From JAACFF01 sp963701435 (lineage in GTDB: Bacteria; Chloroflexota; Anaerolineae; Promineifilales; Promineifilaceae): a stretch of DNA of 64,000 nucleotides. The position numbers were made by a program, and so were the translations under genes. The stretch's first letter is position 1; each line of letters opens with the position of its first letter. This document shows positions 43,868-54,019 of the stretch, one piece after another. Where the stretch lies: contig CAVPAL010000036.1 in the NCBI GenBank assembly GCA_963701435.1, forward strand, positions 186,001-250,000, in the 5' to 3' direction. A model generated the notes under the pieces. The model was not told the DNA's origin, searched no databases, and was given only the letters and a program-made list of their open reading frames with translations.

Positions 43868-46800
43868 TTATGACGCATCATAGATCGGCTCAGCCAGAAG
43901 TATTACCGGCCCCATGCCCATCTGGGTCAACACATCCTGAATGGTCTTGAGCTGCATGTCGTTTAAGGCAACATCCCGGCCAAAATCTACGATGAGCTCT
44001 AAACTCGACCAGCAAACTGTGAATCTCTTCGCGGGCAAAGGCATCGGTCACCTGCTTAAAGCGCTTGTATCGATCCCACTTCCCCTGGAAATTCAACACA
44101 AATTGTTCACCGGGCGGGGGATCAAACTGGATGGTCAGCTGCAGCGTGATACCAAAATCAGCCTTGCCCATCTGGGGAATCGCCAACCCTACGGCCGCCA
44201 GGCTGTCTGCGTGGCTTTTGCTGGAGCCATAGAAAGCCGAGCTGGAGGCGGCGCAGAGCCGTGGCATTGTGTTCTTCGCACTGATCCCACACTTGCTGGA
44301 AGGCTTGCGCCGGTGGCCCGGACCCTTCGACGCGACTGGGGACGGCCGTCGCCCAAAATTGTGTCCAGTAGGTCATCCGGCGGTTCATCATCCACGTCAT
44401 CAACAATTGTCGGGCCGCCATCACTCCTGGTGGCTGCGGCGGCTGCCATTTGCCCTTTATACGCAGATTCAAGCGCTCTGCTTCTGCCGGCGTATACAGC
44501 CGGGTATGGTCACTAATCTGCCAAAAGGTCGGCGGAGAATCCTGATCATATGCCCAATCTTCACTGGTATCGTAATAGACCCATTGGCGCGTTTTGACCC
44601 CATTTTCAAGGGTGCGCTGCAACTGGTTCACATCCAACAGCAAGGGCAAGCTGACTTTACGAGCAAAGGCGCGGCGTAAATCTTCGGTCGTCATCTCGAT
44701 CTGATTCTTATCCCACGCTTTGGCCTTCAAGTAGGCGGCCGGCAGTGGATTATCATCGGAAGTACGCACTTTTTGCAGATTGTGCAGGACGCGCACGACC
44801 ACGTTGGTCTGGTCTATGTTGGTGTCGCCCTGGCCTTGCGGCGGCACAGTTTCCCGGCGCAGGAAGGCGTGGTCTTTCGGGGCATCACTGGTGGGATAAA
44901 ACAGGTAACGATATGTTTTGGTAATGGCGATGCGCACGTTGAGTTCGGCTGTTTGTTTCATCTCGCGCAGCTTCTTCTGATGGTCGTCGTTAAACTCCCG
45001 CATCCGTTCACTGCTGCCGGTAATGCGTTCAATTGCCAGGAAACGACGTGTCTCATTGACCATCTGCTCGGTCTGATCCCCATCGGCTACTAAAAACAAG
45101 ACGTTGTTCTGGTAATTGCGAAATGATTCAGTGATACCGGCAACCTCGGCCATTTTGCGAATCAAGTCCGGCGGCTCACTGGCGGCCGCATCAATCTTGA
45201 GCGCATCGTAATGGACAATCGCCAATTTGGGCTTGGCGGCATCATCATCCAGATCGGCTGGTGTGGCCGGGAAATAAACGGGCTTCAGATAGCCAACCCG
45301 CCAAATCGCGCGAATGCGAGTATCAATTTCCTGCTTGGCGCGCGTCGTATTGACCGATCCGACCTCATCGTCAATGATCTTGTTCAGGGATGGCTCAGTT
45401 TTGAAGCGATATTTGTAGCCATCATATTCCAGGAACCAGGCACGGGCGTAAAGCCGTTCCAGGGCACGCTGCACCACCGCCGGATCGTCGCCACCCACAG
45501 CCGCCGGAGTCAACGTCCCCAGGAGCAGTTCCGGCAGTTCCACGCCGCTGGCGATCCCCTGCGTGAGGCTGTGCAAAAATATGGTTGTACCCATGCGCTG
45601 CGCGTAACGCGGTTTGCCACTGGCCACCAGCGGCTCATCGGCTTCGGCGGCGTGAGCCGGAATCCCTAACTGCGGGCTAACCACATCCGCCTCGCAAACC
45701 TGCTTGAACTTAGGCCGATCCAGGCGGCTGGTCAGGTCTTCGACAATTTGCTGGTAGCCCAGGTCAATGTGATGCGGATGGATAAGCCAGGTATCCTTTG
45801 AGGACTCAGGACCTGACTGTGTTTGCCATAACTGACGCACCGCCACAGCCAATAGGCGCAGCGCCCCGCGCGTGCGTTGAAAATTGGGGATGGTGGCGAC
45901 TTTTAAGTTGAGAACTCGGATTAATTCCGGATGGAACGGATAGGAAATGGCAAATTCACTGAGGTAATCGGCGCGCAAAGCTCGATCCTGAACATGCCCA
46001 CCCAACCCTTCCACTTCCTGGTAATAGGCACCATACCGGTCAATAACAGCCTGTGCTTCCGATCTGTCAACCTCTTTGAAGAGACGATGCACAACAATGG
46101 CCGAAATTTCGTTTTCGCCCGTAGGCGTCAGCACACGTTCCTGCCGGGCTGACACGCGCAGCGCTTCCCGCAAATCGGTGGTTTCATTGGCAAAGGCATC
46201 TTCCTGACCGGCCATCGTCAACACCAGAACGACCTGCTTCTGGCTGGCAACAAATTCCATGAGCGACATCAGAAAAGCTACCGTTTGCTCGGCCAAATTG
46301 GACTTACCGGTGGCCGTGGGGGTGGCAATAGCCGCCCGCAGATGGCGGGCAATTTCGTCAATCATGATCAGGGTAGGGCGACTGCCCACAATTTGCTCAA
46401 ATAAGCCGGTTCCCGGCGCGATTTTTTTCTGGTCGCTTTCTTGCGCTAAAGCATACCCGGCACGACCACCTAACTGGTAGGCCAGTTCACCCCACAGGGT
46501 ATAGGTTTTGATATTATCTACTGCATGAAAAATGCTGGTGGTCGCATCCAGATCAGAGCCAACAACACCGGCAATATCTACCTGTCCAATTTCAGGTAAA
46601 GGCCAATTTTCATCCACATAGGCTTGCAGAAGATCGAGGCTAACCCGGCCACTGGCCGCATGAAAAAGGGCAATGAGGTTATGGGTTTTACCGCCGCCAA
46701 AGGATGTTTCCAGGCGAATGATAGGGTTGTTGGCCGGCATCTGACCGGTTAACCGACCCAGCACCTCACGCAGCAAGGTTTTTAGACCGGCCGTGGGGTA

Positions 46801-46950
46801 AGTGTTGTTGAAGAATTGGGTGGGATCGCCATAGACGGGATCGGCCGTGCCGTCCATGACATCTTTGAGACGGGCAGCGAACAGTTCTTCGCTCAGTTCG
46901 CCCTGTAATACTTCATCGCGTGGTTTGGTGAGATCAAAGATTGTATCCAT
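43868..46950 (-). CDS. DUF499 AAA-type ATPase, frameshifted near the C-terminus
   Basis: The first 900 residues are intact. The N-terminal pattern and Walker A TSFGGGKTHNLI (K88) are the DUF499 signature, and 'PTLIMIDEIARHLR' is Walker B. The C-terminal part changes frame near 44250 (RLQLGF...YGSSKSHADSLAAVGL) and again near 43995, ending 'MGMGPVILLAEPIYDAS' at 43868. Corrected length is about 1,025 residues, usual for the family. DUF499 proteins accompany DUF1156 methylases and helicases in anti-phage loci and probably provide an NTP-dependent sensor or switch. It is the first gene of the minus-strand operon, with AGGAG before the ATG. Confidence 0.85.
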
Positions 46951-47087
46951 GGTACTCCTGGCTTAAGCAAAGACGATTTTGATGCAAAACAGTGTTTATT
47001 GTACCAAAATCCCACCAACAACATCCAAAAGTTCATCCCCTGGACATCAAATTTATGGGTTTACAGAGTCCACAGCCCACATTTTTA

Positions 47088-47825
47088 CTAGCGCAGACGG
47101 ACGATATCGCTCTCGGCAAAGATGTGGCCAACCGCAATTTGCAGCCCCGGCTCGGCGTACAGTTCCGGCGGCGCGCTGATATCGGCCAGATACAATTCGC
47201 CGACCTGCGCCTCCACACCTTCAACAAGCAGCCCCTTCTTCGGCAGCGCCAGCGTCATCGTCGCCGCTGCCCGAATGGCCGGATCAAAGACGGTTCCGGT
47301 TGCGGTATCGACGCCGGAAGGGGCGTCCAGCGCCAGAATGGGCGCGTTCTGGGCATTGGCCCAGCGAATCATATGGTTTGCTGCGCCGCGCGGCGCGCCT
47401 TTGAGACTGTAGCCAATGATGCCGTCGATGATCACGCGCGGCGGTTCCGCCGCATCCAACCCCTCCACCTGCGCCACAGGCACGCCCATCCTGACCAAAA
47501 TGTCTAATTGATGCGCCGGAATTGGCGTGAAACGGCCGTATTCGGCCGTCACAAAAACCTGCACTTGCGCGCCATAATTAAACAAACGCCGCGCGCAAAC
47601 CATGGCCCCGCCGCCGTTGCCGCCCGTCCCTGCGAGGACAACGACACGCTTGCCGCGTGGATCGCCGTCCAGGAAACGGCTGCGCGCCAGATGCGCCAGA
47701 TTGCGCCCCGCGTTTTCCATCATCTGGATCAACTCAATTCTGTAATCCTCGATCATGGCGCGATCGACCTCGATCATCTGATTGGTATCGACAAAGGGGA
47801 CATCCGTTGCAAATGGAAATGGCAT
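47088..47825 (-). CDS. nnrE: NAD(P)H-hydrate epimerase (245 aa)
   Basis: This is a YjeF N-terminal domain protein. The nucleotide-binding loop GTGGNGGGAMVCAR near residue 67 and 'LDAPSGVDTATG' with the catalytic Asp near 167 are both readable, and 'MIEVDRAMIED' is the usual N-terminal helix. The enzyme interconverts R- and S-epimers of hydrated NAD(P)H, a metabolite repair reaction that lets the dehydratase act. The dehydratase domain often fused to it is absent here. It is transcribed in the same direction as the hydrolase gene upstream (36-base gap). Confidence 0.88.
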   Translation of the reverse strand: MPFPFATDVPFVDTNQMIEVDRAMIEDYRIELIQMMENAGRNLAHLARSRFLDGDPRGKRVVVLAGTGGNGGGAMVCARRLFNYGAQVQVFVTAEYGRFTPIPAHQLDILVRMGVPVAQVEGLDAAEPPRVIIDGIIGYSLKGAPRGAANHMIRWANAQNAPILALDAPSGVDTATGTVFDPAIRAAATMTLALPKKGLLVEGVEAQVGELYLADISAPPELYAEPGLQIAVGHIFAESDIVRLR

Positions 47826-47860
47826 CTTATCCTCCTGCCTGCCGGTTGAATAGTTTAACG

Positions 47861-48877
47861 TTATGGCAGCGTCTGCATGATAAGCTGGGCTGCCGCTGCG
47901 GGCGCATCCCGTTCCAAAACATGCGAGCTGTCAACCATTTGCAGATCAATAGTGTGACCTTGTTGGCGCGCCTGACGCGTGAGCGTCAATGTTTTGCCGA
48001 CATCAATCATATTGTCTTGCTGGGGCACAATCAGGCGAGCGCCGGGCAGTAAATTGGCGCCGCCCGCCGCCAGCACATTAAACCGAATTAATTCACGTCC
48101 TTGTTCTAATAACAGAAAAGGATCAACCTGATTAATATCGTAAAAATCGTCGCTTGTATCTATTGCGTATTTGGACGCCCCACGTCGAAATAAGAGCGGG
48201 GCAACGGCATAATAAATGTTCTCTGCAGCGGGACGGTAGAGGGGCAGGCGGCCAAGTTTTTGTTTGAGCATGTCGATGAAGTCTAACCGGCTAATTCCTG
48301 CAGAAGCGGCCGAACTCAAAAAAAACGCCGGAGCCGCGAGAATTTTGGCGGAGGTGAGGGTACGGCCGTTTTCCTTTAACCGCCTTTGCAACCGTTGCAA
48401 ATCATAACGACTCAAAGCCAACCCACCCATCGAATGGCCATAGGCAATTAAATGGACGCTATTTTCGGCCTGTAGATAGTCATTTAGCAGCCAGGTCAAC
48501 GCAATTCCCAACGCGCGCGGCTGAAGCTGAATGCTGTACGGCGCTAACTGAAGCGGGTCGATTTGTTCATCGGGCGGTCGATCATAACCGGGATGATTGA
48601 TGGTAAAGATGCGTAAACGGAAACGGCCGTTTGCCAGTCGAAACAAGTGGGGCGCCAGCCGTTCAAAATAATCCCGGTCGCCATAAGAACCAGCGGCAAT
48701 GCCGGGATGCAGCGTTATGACAACTAGCGGCTGCTGCGCGCTGCCTGTCGGTTGGGCAGGGATATGCTCCCGCAGCGAGACAGTCACGCCCTCCAACATG
48801 GGTGAAATCAGGCGCAAATAAATCGGACCGGAAAGGCGGCGTGCGGTCGGGGTAGTTGTTGTCATGACGATCATCAA
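47861..48877 (-). CDS. Alpha/beta hydrolase (338 aa)
   Basis: The nucleophile elbow is GHSMGG in LIAYGHSMGGLALS near residue 148. An oxyanion segment 'ITLHPGIAAGSYGDRDYF' lies near 53-71, an acidic residue in 'RLIVPQQDNMID' near 280 and a histidine in 'DSSHVLERDAP' near 318. The cap region is about 90 residues. There is no signal peptide. The substrate cannot be told. The gene is divergent from the LacI-type regulator, and the tandem operator at 48973 lies between them. Confidence 0.82.
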   Translation of the reverse strand: MMIVMTTTTPTARRLSGPIYLRLISPMLEGVTVSLREHIPAQPTGSAQQPLVVITLHPGIAAGSYGDRDYFERLAPHLFRLANGRFRLRIFTINHPGYDRPPDEQIDPLQLAPYSIQLQPRALGIALTWLLNDYLQAENSVHLIAYGHSMGGLALSRYDLQRLQRRLKENGRTLTSAKILAAPAFFLSSAASAGISRLDFIDMLKQKLGRLPLYRPAAENIYYAVAPLLFRRGASKYAIDTSDDFYDINQVDPFLLLEQGRELIRFNVLAAGGANLLPGARLIVPQQDNMIDVGKTLTLTRQARQQGHTIDLQMVDSSHVLERDAPAAAAQLIMQTLP

Positions 48878-48972
48878 TATTCCTATGGGAACATTTTACC
48901 CCACCCCAAACCAGACAGAAAATGTTAGGACGCTATTGGCAATTTGCACTTGACCATTTTTACTAATTCTGC

Positions 48973-49007
48973 TATCATGGTACGCGTATCATGGTACGCG
49001 TATCATG
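48973..49007. promoter_or_regulatory. Tandem 14-base repeats, probable LacI-type operator
   Basis: TATCATGGTACGCG occurs twice head to tail (48973-48986 and 48987-49000) and is followed by TATCATG. Each unit contains the near-palindrome TGGTACGCGTATCA with a central CG, the symmetry expected for LacI-family operators. It is 38 bases upstream of the regulator's start, suggesting autoregulation, and could also affect the divergent hydrolase gene. Confidence 0.55.
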
Positions 49008-49044
49008 ATGATTTATTGACGCAAAAGCTGTAGGAATCGACCCA

Positions 49045-50106
49045 ATGCCCACCATCCGTGATGTCGCCAAGCACGCTGGAGTTTCCCCCATAACGGTTTC
49101 GCGCGTCATCAACAACTCCGGGCACGTCAGTGAAAAAACCAGGGCGCGCGTTGAAGCCTCAATTGAAGAATTGGCTTATGTACCCAATATGCTCGGCCCC
49201 AGCCTGCGCTTCAAACAAACCAACACCCTGGCGCTTGTTTTAACTGACATCACCAATCCTTACTGGACCACCCTGGCGCGCGGCGTTGAAGACGCCGCCC
49301 AAGAAAAAGGGTACAGCGTCATCCTCTGCAACACCGACGAGTCTGATCAAAAGCAAAAACAATATGTGACAATGCTCCTGAAGCGGCGTATTGACGGCAT
49401 CCTTCTGGTCCCAACCGACAGCACAGCCAATTCCGTCGCGACAATTCAGAAACAGGGGGTCAGCGTTGTGGTACTCGATCGGGCGGTACCGGAAAAGAAT
49501 GTCGATGTAATCCGGGGAGATTCGATCAGCGGTGCGCATCAGCTTGCCTGGCATTTAATCGAACTGGGTCACCACCACATTGCAATTCTATCCGGCCCCA
49601 AACGGGTTTCGACCTCGGTTGAACGCGTGGCCGGATTTAATCTTGCCATGCAAGAAGCAGGCCTGTTTCACAATCTCGACAATGTTTATTGGGGCGAATT
49701 CAGCCAGGCATTGGGGTATGAATGCGCGCTGCAAGCTTTGCAAACCGAGCCACAACCCACTGCATTTTTAGCGGTCAACAATTTCATCGCCAACGGCGCG
49801 CTGCAAGCTATTCGTGAGGTCGGGTTACGCGTACCGCAAGATATTTCAGTGGTCTCCTTCGATGACATCCCGGTAGCCATTAATCCGGTTCCATTTCTTA
49901 CGGTAGCAGCCCAACCCGCATACGACATGGGTTATCAGGCCACGCAGCTTTTACTAATGCGGCTGCAAAATAAAGGTCCGGAAACATTCCAAAAAATTGT
50001 TTTACCTGTGGACATTCTCATACGGCAGTCAACGGCGCCTGCGCCTGTAATCACAGACGAATTGGAAGACATGAAGGTAAAAACAGAGGCAACGGCCGTT
50101 GCTTAA
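49045..50106 (+). CDS. LacI-family transcriptional regulator (353 aa)
   Basis: The helix-turn-helix is TIRDVAKHAGVSPITVSRVI at residues 3-22, followed by the hinge helix (PNMLGPSLRF) and a periplasmic-binding-like effector domain ('ALVLTDITNPYWTTLARGVE', 'VSVVSFDDIPVAINPVPF'). It stands directly before a sugar ABC transporter and a fucose-type catabolic operon and is the likely repressor of both, with a deoxy-sugar or sugar phosphate as inducer. A tandem operator overlaps its upstream region; no copy is evident before the transporter genes, 150 bases downstream. Confidence 0.9.
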   Translation: MPTIRDVAKHAGVSPITVSRVINNSGHVSEKTRARVEASIEELAYVPNMLGPSLRFKQTNTLALVLTDITNPYWTTLARGVEDAAQEKGYSVILCNTDESDQKQKQYVTMLLKRRIDGILLVPTDSTANSVATIQKQGVSVVVLDRAVPEKNVDVIRGDSISGAHQLAWHLIELGHHHIAILSGPKRVSTSVERVAGFNLAMQEAGLFHNLDNVYWGEFSQALGYECALQALQTEPQPTAFLAVNNFIANGALQAIREVGLRVPQDISVVSFDDIPVAINPVPFLTVAAQPAYDMGYQATQLLLMRLQNKGPETFQKIVLPVDILIRQSTAPAPVITDELEDMKVKTEATAVA

Positions 50107-50255
50107 GAGGAATCGTCTCCTGAATAAAAATTAGATGTGGACGCTTCCATAAGGAGAAAAGTATGGCATGAATTTTTATTAACCCTTGAGGAATTCTTCC
50201 CCAATGATTGATGTAGTTAAAAAGTTCAAAACAAAACTAGAGGAGATTTTTACTG

Positions 50256-51253
50256 ATGAAAACTAAATTTTTTCCCGTCCTGTTAGCATTGTTACTGATG
50301 GCAGCCTTAATGATTGGTTGTTCCTCGGCGTCTGAAGAACCGGCGGCTGATGCGCCTGCCGGTGATGAAGAAGTCTACATTGCGGTTATTTCCAAAGGCT
50401 TCCAGCATCAATTCTGGCAAGCGGTTGAAGCCGGCACCGAAAAAGCTGCTGAAGAATTTGGCGTCACCGTTACCTTTGAAGGCCCAGAAACAGAAGCGAT
50501 GGTAGACAAACAAGTTGAAATGGTACAGGCCGCACTGGATAAAAACCCGTCTGCTTTGTGTTTGGCTGCTCTGGACACCCAGGCGCTCATCCCCATGCTG
50601 GAACGCGCTCAAGAAGCAGGGCATTCCGGTCGTCGGTTTTGACTCTGGTGTAGACAGCGACATTCCCGTCGCTACGGCCGCTACTGACAACCTGGCCGCT
50701 GCGGCGTTGGCCGCTGACAAAATGGCCGAATTCATTGGTGGTGAAGGGCAAGTTGCCGTCATCGTCCATGACCAAACCAGCCGCACCGGTATTGACCGCC
50801 GTGATGGTTTCGTCAATCAAATGGAAGCTGAATACCCCAATATCGAAATCGTTGACATCCAATATGGTGGCGGCGATCAACTGAAATCCACTGACCTGGC
50901 CAAAGCCATCATCCAGGCTCACCCGGACCTCAAAGGTTTCTTCGGCGCGAACGAAGGCTCCATCATTGGTGTGATGAATGCTGTTAACGGAAATGGGTAA
51001 AGAGGGCGAAATTGTTGTCATTGGCTATGACTCCGGTAAACAACAAACCGACGCTATCAGGAGTGGTCTTGAAGCTGGCTCTATCACGCAGGATCCGATT
51101 GGTATTGGCTACAAATGTGTAGAAGCTGCTGTTATGGCGCTGAATGGCGAAGAAGTACCAGAAATGATCGACACCGGTTTCCACTGGTACGATGCCAGCA
51201 ATATTGACTCCGACACGATTACAACCATTGCTGTACGAATAGAATTTAGATGA
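50256..51253 (+). pseudogene. Sugar ABC transporter substrate-binding lipoprotein, frameshifted
   Basis: A lipoprotein signal (lipobox LMIGC near residue 22) precedes a Peripla_BP_4 fold: 'VYIAVISKGFQHQFWQAVEA', then in a second frame 'VVGFDSGVDSDIPVATAATD' and 'GANEGSIIGVMNAVN', then in a third 'EIVVIGYDSGKQQTDAIRSG'. The first break is one extra G near 50622 (GCAGGG for GCAGG), the second one extra G near 50990. The family binds ribose, rhamnose, autoinducer-2 and similar sugars. A hairpin directly downstream separates it from the ATPase gene. AGAGGAG precedes the ATG. Confidence 0.82.
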
Positions 51254-51257
51254 TTTT

Positions 51258-51305
51258 AGACCTGACAGGTTGGCGACCAAAAATCACTCGAAACCTGTCA
51301 GGTCT
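51258..51305. repeat. AGACCTGACAGGTT hairpin between transporter genes
   Basis: AGACCTGACAGGTT (51258-51271) and AACCTGTCAGGTCT (51292-51305) form a perfect 14-bp stem. A second member is at 53920-53977. In operons such hairpins after the binding-protein gene often stabilise the upstream mRNA. Confidence 0.7.
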
Positions 51306-51335
51306 CTTCTGATAACTCCTATTGAGGAGATTGTT

Positions 51336-52931
51336 ATGGATGAAGTCCTTGTTTTAATGGAAGGGATTGATAAAAGCTTCCCTGGCGTTCGTGCCCTCGA
51401 CATTGTCAGTTTGAACTGCGGGCAGGGGAAGTGCATGCGCTTGTTGGTGAAAATGGCGCCGGGAAATCGACGTTGATGAAGGTGCTGTCGGGCATTTACT
51501 CGAAGGATGCCGGCACGATTACCTATAAAGGCAAGGAAGTCGAAATTCCCAACTCCCAAAGCAGCCCAGAATTTGGGCATTAGTATGATTCATCAGGAAC
51601 TTAACTTGATGAACCATCTGACGGTCGCGCAAAACATTTTTATTGGCCGTGAACCCAAGCGGTTTGGCGGCATTTTGCTCGATGAAAAGGCGTTGAATCG
51701 GCAAGCGGAAGAGTTGTTTGAGCGTATGCACCTGGATCTCGATCCACGCACGAAGGTGGCCGATATTACTGTTGCCAAGCAGCAGATGGTTGAAATTGCC
51801 AAAGCTCTTTCTTTTAATTCTGAAGTTTTGATTATGGATGAGCCAACGGCCGCTCTGACTGACTCGGAAATTGATGAATTATTTATTTTTATTCGGAAAC
51901 TGCGGGAGCAAGGGGTGGGGATTATTTATATTTCCCATCGCCTAGAAGAACTCAAACAAATTACGGATCGGATCACGGTGATGCGCGACGGCCGTTATAT
52001 TGATACCGTCGATACGCAAGAGACTCCCACCGATACGATTATCAACATGATGGTGGGACGTACCATTTTGAAGCGACGCCAGAAGTGCCTGAAGATGCCA
52101 GCCAGGAAGTCGTACTTGAAGTCAAAAACCTCAATCGGGGCAAAGTCGCTGAAAGATGTCAGCTTTATCCTCAAGAAAGGTGAAATCCTGGGCTTTGCCG
52201 GGCTGATGGGCGCTGGGCGCACGGAAGTGGCGCGCGCTATTTTTGGTGCAGACTCCATTGATTCTGGCGAAATCTACATTCATGGCGAGCAGGTGCAAAT
52301 CAAAAGCCCTGGCGATGCGGTAAAAAATGGCATCGGCTATTTATCTGAAGACCGAAACGATATGGGCTGACTTTGGGCATGGATGTTGAAATGAATACCG
52401 TGTTGGCCGTCATTTAAAAAGTTCCTCGGATTTGCCGGTTGGGTAAACACTACTAAGACGAAGGAAACGGCCGTTCACTATGTAGACGCCCTGTCCATCA
52501 AAACCCCTGGTATCAAGCAGCAAGTCAAAAACCTATCCGGTGGCAATCAGCAGAAAGTTGTCATTGGCAAATGGCTCACAGCCGATACCGAAATCCTCAT
52601 CTTTGACGAACCAACACGCGGCATTGACGTCGGCGCCAAAAGTGAAATTTACAAGCTGCTCAACGATCTGGCCCGGCAAGGGAAATCCATCATTATGATT
52701 TCCTCAGAACTGCCAGAAATCCTGCGCATGAGCCATCGTGTCATTGCCATGTGCGAAGGGCGTATCACGGGCGAACTGCCCATCGAAGAAGCAACACAAG
52801 AAAAAATCATGAAATTTGCCACCCAGCGCAACGGAAAAACGCCCTGGGTGTTGCATCCCAGCAAACTCCAACTCAAGGTGGAACTGCCTGATGACTACGA
52901 ATACAATCACTCAGAAACGATCCCTGTTTAA
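51336..52931 (+). pseudogene. Sugar ABC transporter ATPase (RbsA/MglA type), multiply frameshifted
   Basis: The start MDEVLVLMEGIDKSFPGVRA follows TGAGGAGA. Two ABC domains are recognisable: Walker A (GENGAGKSTLMKVLSG) in the frame after a missing C near 51417, 'LIMDEPTAALTDSEIDEL' in the first domain, and 'NLSGGNQQKVVIGKW' plus 'IFDEPTRGIDVGAKSE' in the second. Further shifts lie near 51555, 52065, 52140, 52350 and 52415; most are single-base gains or losses in short homopolymers. Corrected length is about 510 residues, normal for a duplicated sugar ATPase. The final codons overlap the permease start by 41 bases. Confidence 0.82.
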
Positions 52932-53887
52932 CTCCGATGCGACCCAAAAGCTGCTGGCTTTTGCCGGTCTCATCATCATGTTTATCTTATTTTCACTGGC
53001 TTCGCCGAACTTCTTCCAGTTCAGCAATATCGTCGGTATCTTGTTGGCAACGGCCGTCAATGGCATTTTGGCTCTCGGCGTCACCTTTGTCATTATCTAC
53101 GGCCGGCATTGACTTGTCTGTTGGAACAGTCATGACGCTTGCGGCCGTGATGACCGGCGTCTTTATCACCAACTTAGGTCTGCCGATTTGGGTTGGTGTT
53201 CTCGGCGGCCTGGCGACAGGCGGTTTGGCCGGTTTTACCAATGGCGCCGTCATTGCCAAAATGCGGATTCCCCCATTTATTGCCACGTTGGGCATGCTTT
53301 ACATCGCCAAAGGGTTATCATTGGTAATCTCAGGTCTGAAACCGATTTATTTCAGCGATACCCCTATCTTCAGCCAGTTTGCAATGGGGTCTGTTACAGG
53401 CGCCATCATTCCCGGTTTTGAAATTCCCAATGCCGTTCTGATTTTCTTTGGCGCGGCTATCATCGCCAACATTATCCTGACCAAGACGATTTTAGGGCGC
53501 TACACCTTTGCGCTTGGCAGCAATGAAGAAGCAACTCGGCTGTCTGGTGTCAATGTCAGCGCCTGGAAAATCGCCATTTACACGTTGGCCGGTCTATTTT
53601 CCGGTCTGGCCGGTGTTGTGATTGCATCGCGGTTGAATTCGGCTCAACCAGCATTGGGGGCTGGTTATGAATTGGACGCTATTGCGGCCGTGGTGATTGG
53701 CGGCACCTCCCTCAGCGGCGGTGAAGGCACTATTTTCGGTACGGTAATTGGCGCTTTTGTCATCAGCGTGTTAACCAATGGTTTACGCATTCTGTCGGTG
53801 CCGCAAGAATGGCAAATTGTCATTACCGGCGCCATCGTCATCCTGGCCGTCTGGGCTGACATCCTGCGCCGTCGTCGTCAAACATAA
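52891..53887 (+). CDS. Sugar ABC transporter permease (RbsC type), one frameshift
   Basis: The ATG at 52891 (MTTNTITQKRSLF) lies inside the end of the ATPase gene. About eight membrane helices and the family motif GIDLSVGTVMTLAAV are present; the frame shifts by one extra C near 53105, between 'VTFVIIYG' and 'GIDLSVG'. The later signature is 'AAVVIGGTSLSGGEGTIFGT', where the EAA-like loop contacts the ATPase. Corrected length about 331 residues. It completes the binding-protein/ATPase/permease set for a monosaccharide. Confidence 0.82.
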
Positions 53888-53919
53888 GCAAATTCAACAT
53901 TTATGGTGACTATACAGCT

Positions 53920-53977
53920 AGACCTGTCAGGTTTAACCGAGAAGCGATTGTCCTTAAGGGCAAAACCTGACTGGTCT
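53920..53977. repeat. AGACCTGTCAGGTTT hairpin after the permease gene
   Basis: AGACCTGTCAGGTTT (53920-53934) pairs with AAACCTGACTGGTCT (53963-53977) with one mismatch. It is the same family as 51258-51305, so the ATPase-permease pair is bracketed by two copies. Confidence 0.65.
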
Positions 53978-54019
53978 CTCGGATACCTGCATAGTTACCA
54001 TTTATAATAGGAAAGGGGG

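Noticed and set aside
48973..49007. Iterons of a replication origin
   Set aside because: Only two and a half units are present, there is no AT-rich region, DnaA box cluster or replication gene, and a LacI gene follows directly.
51336..52931. Programmed ribosomal frameshifting in the transporter ATPase gene
   Set aside because: There are several shifts in both directions at ordinary short homopolymers, without a slippery heptamer, internal Shine-Dalgarno or downstream pseudoknot.
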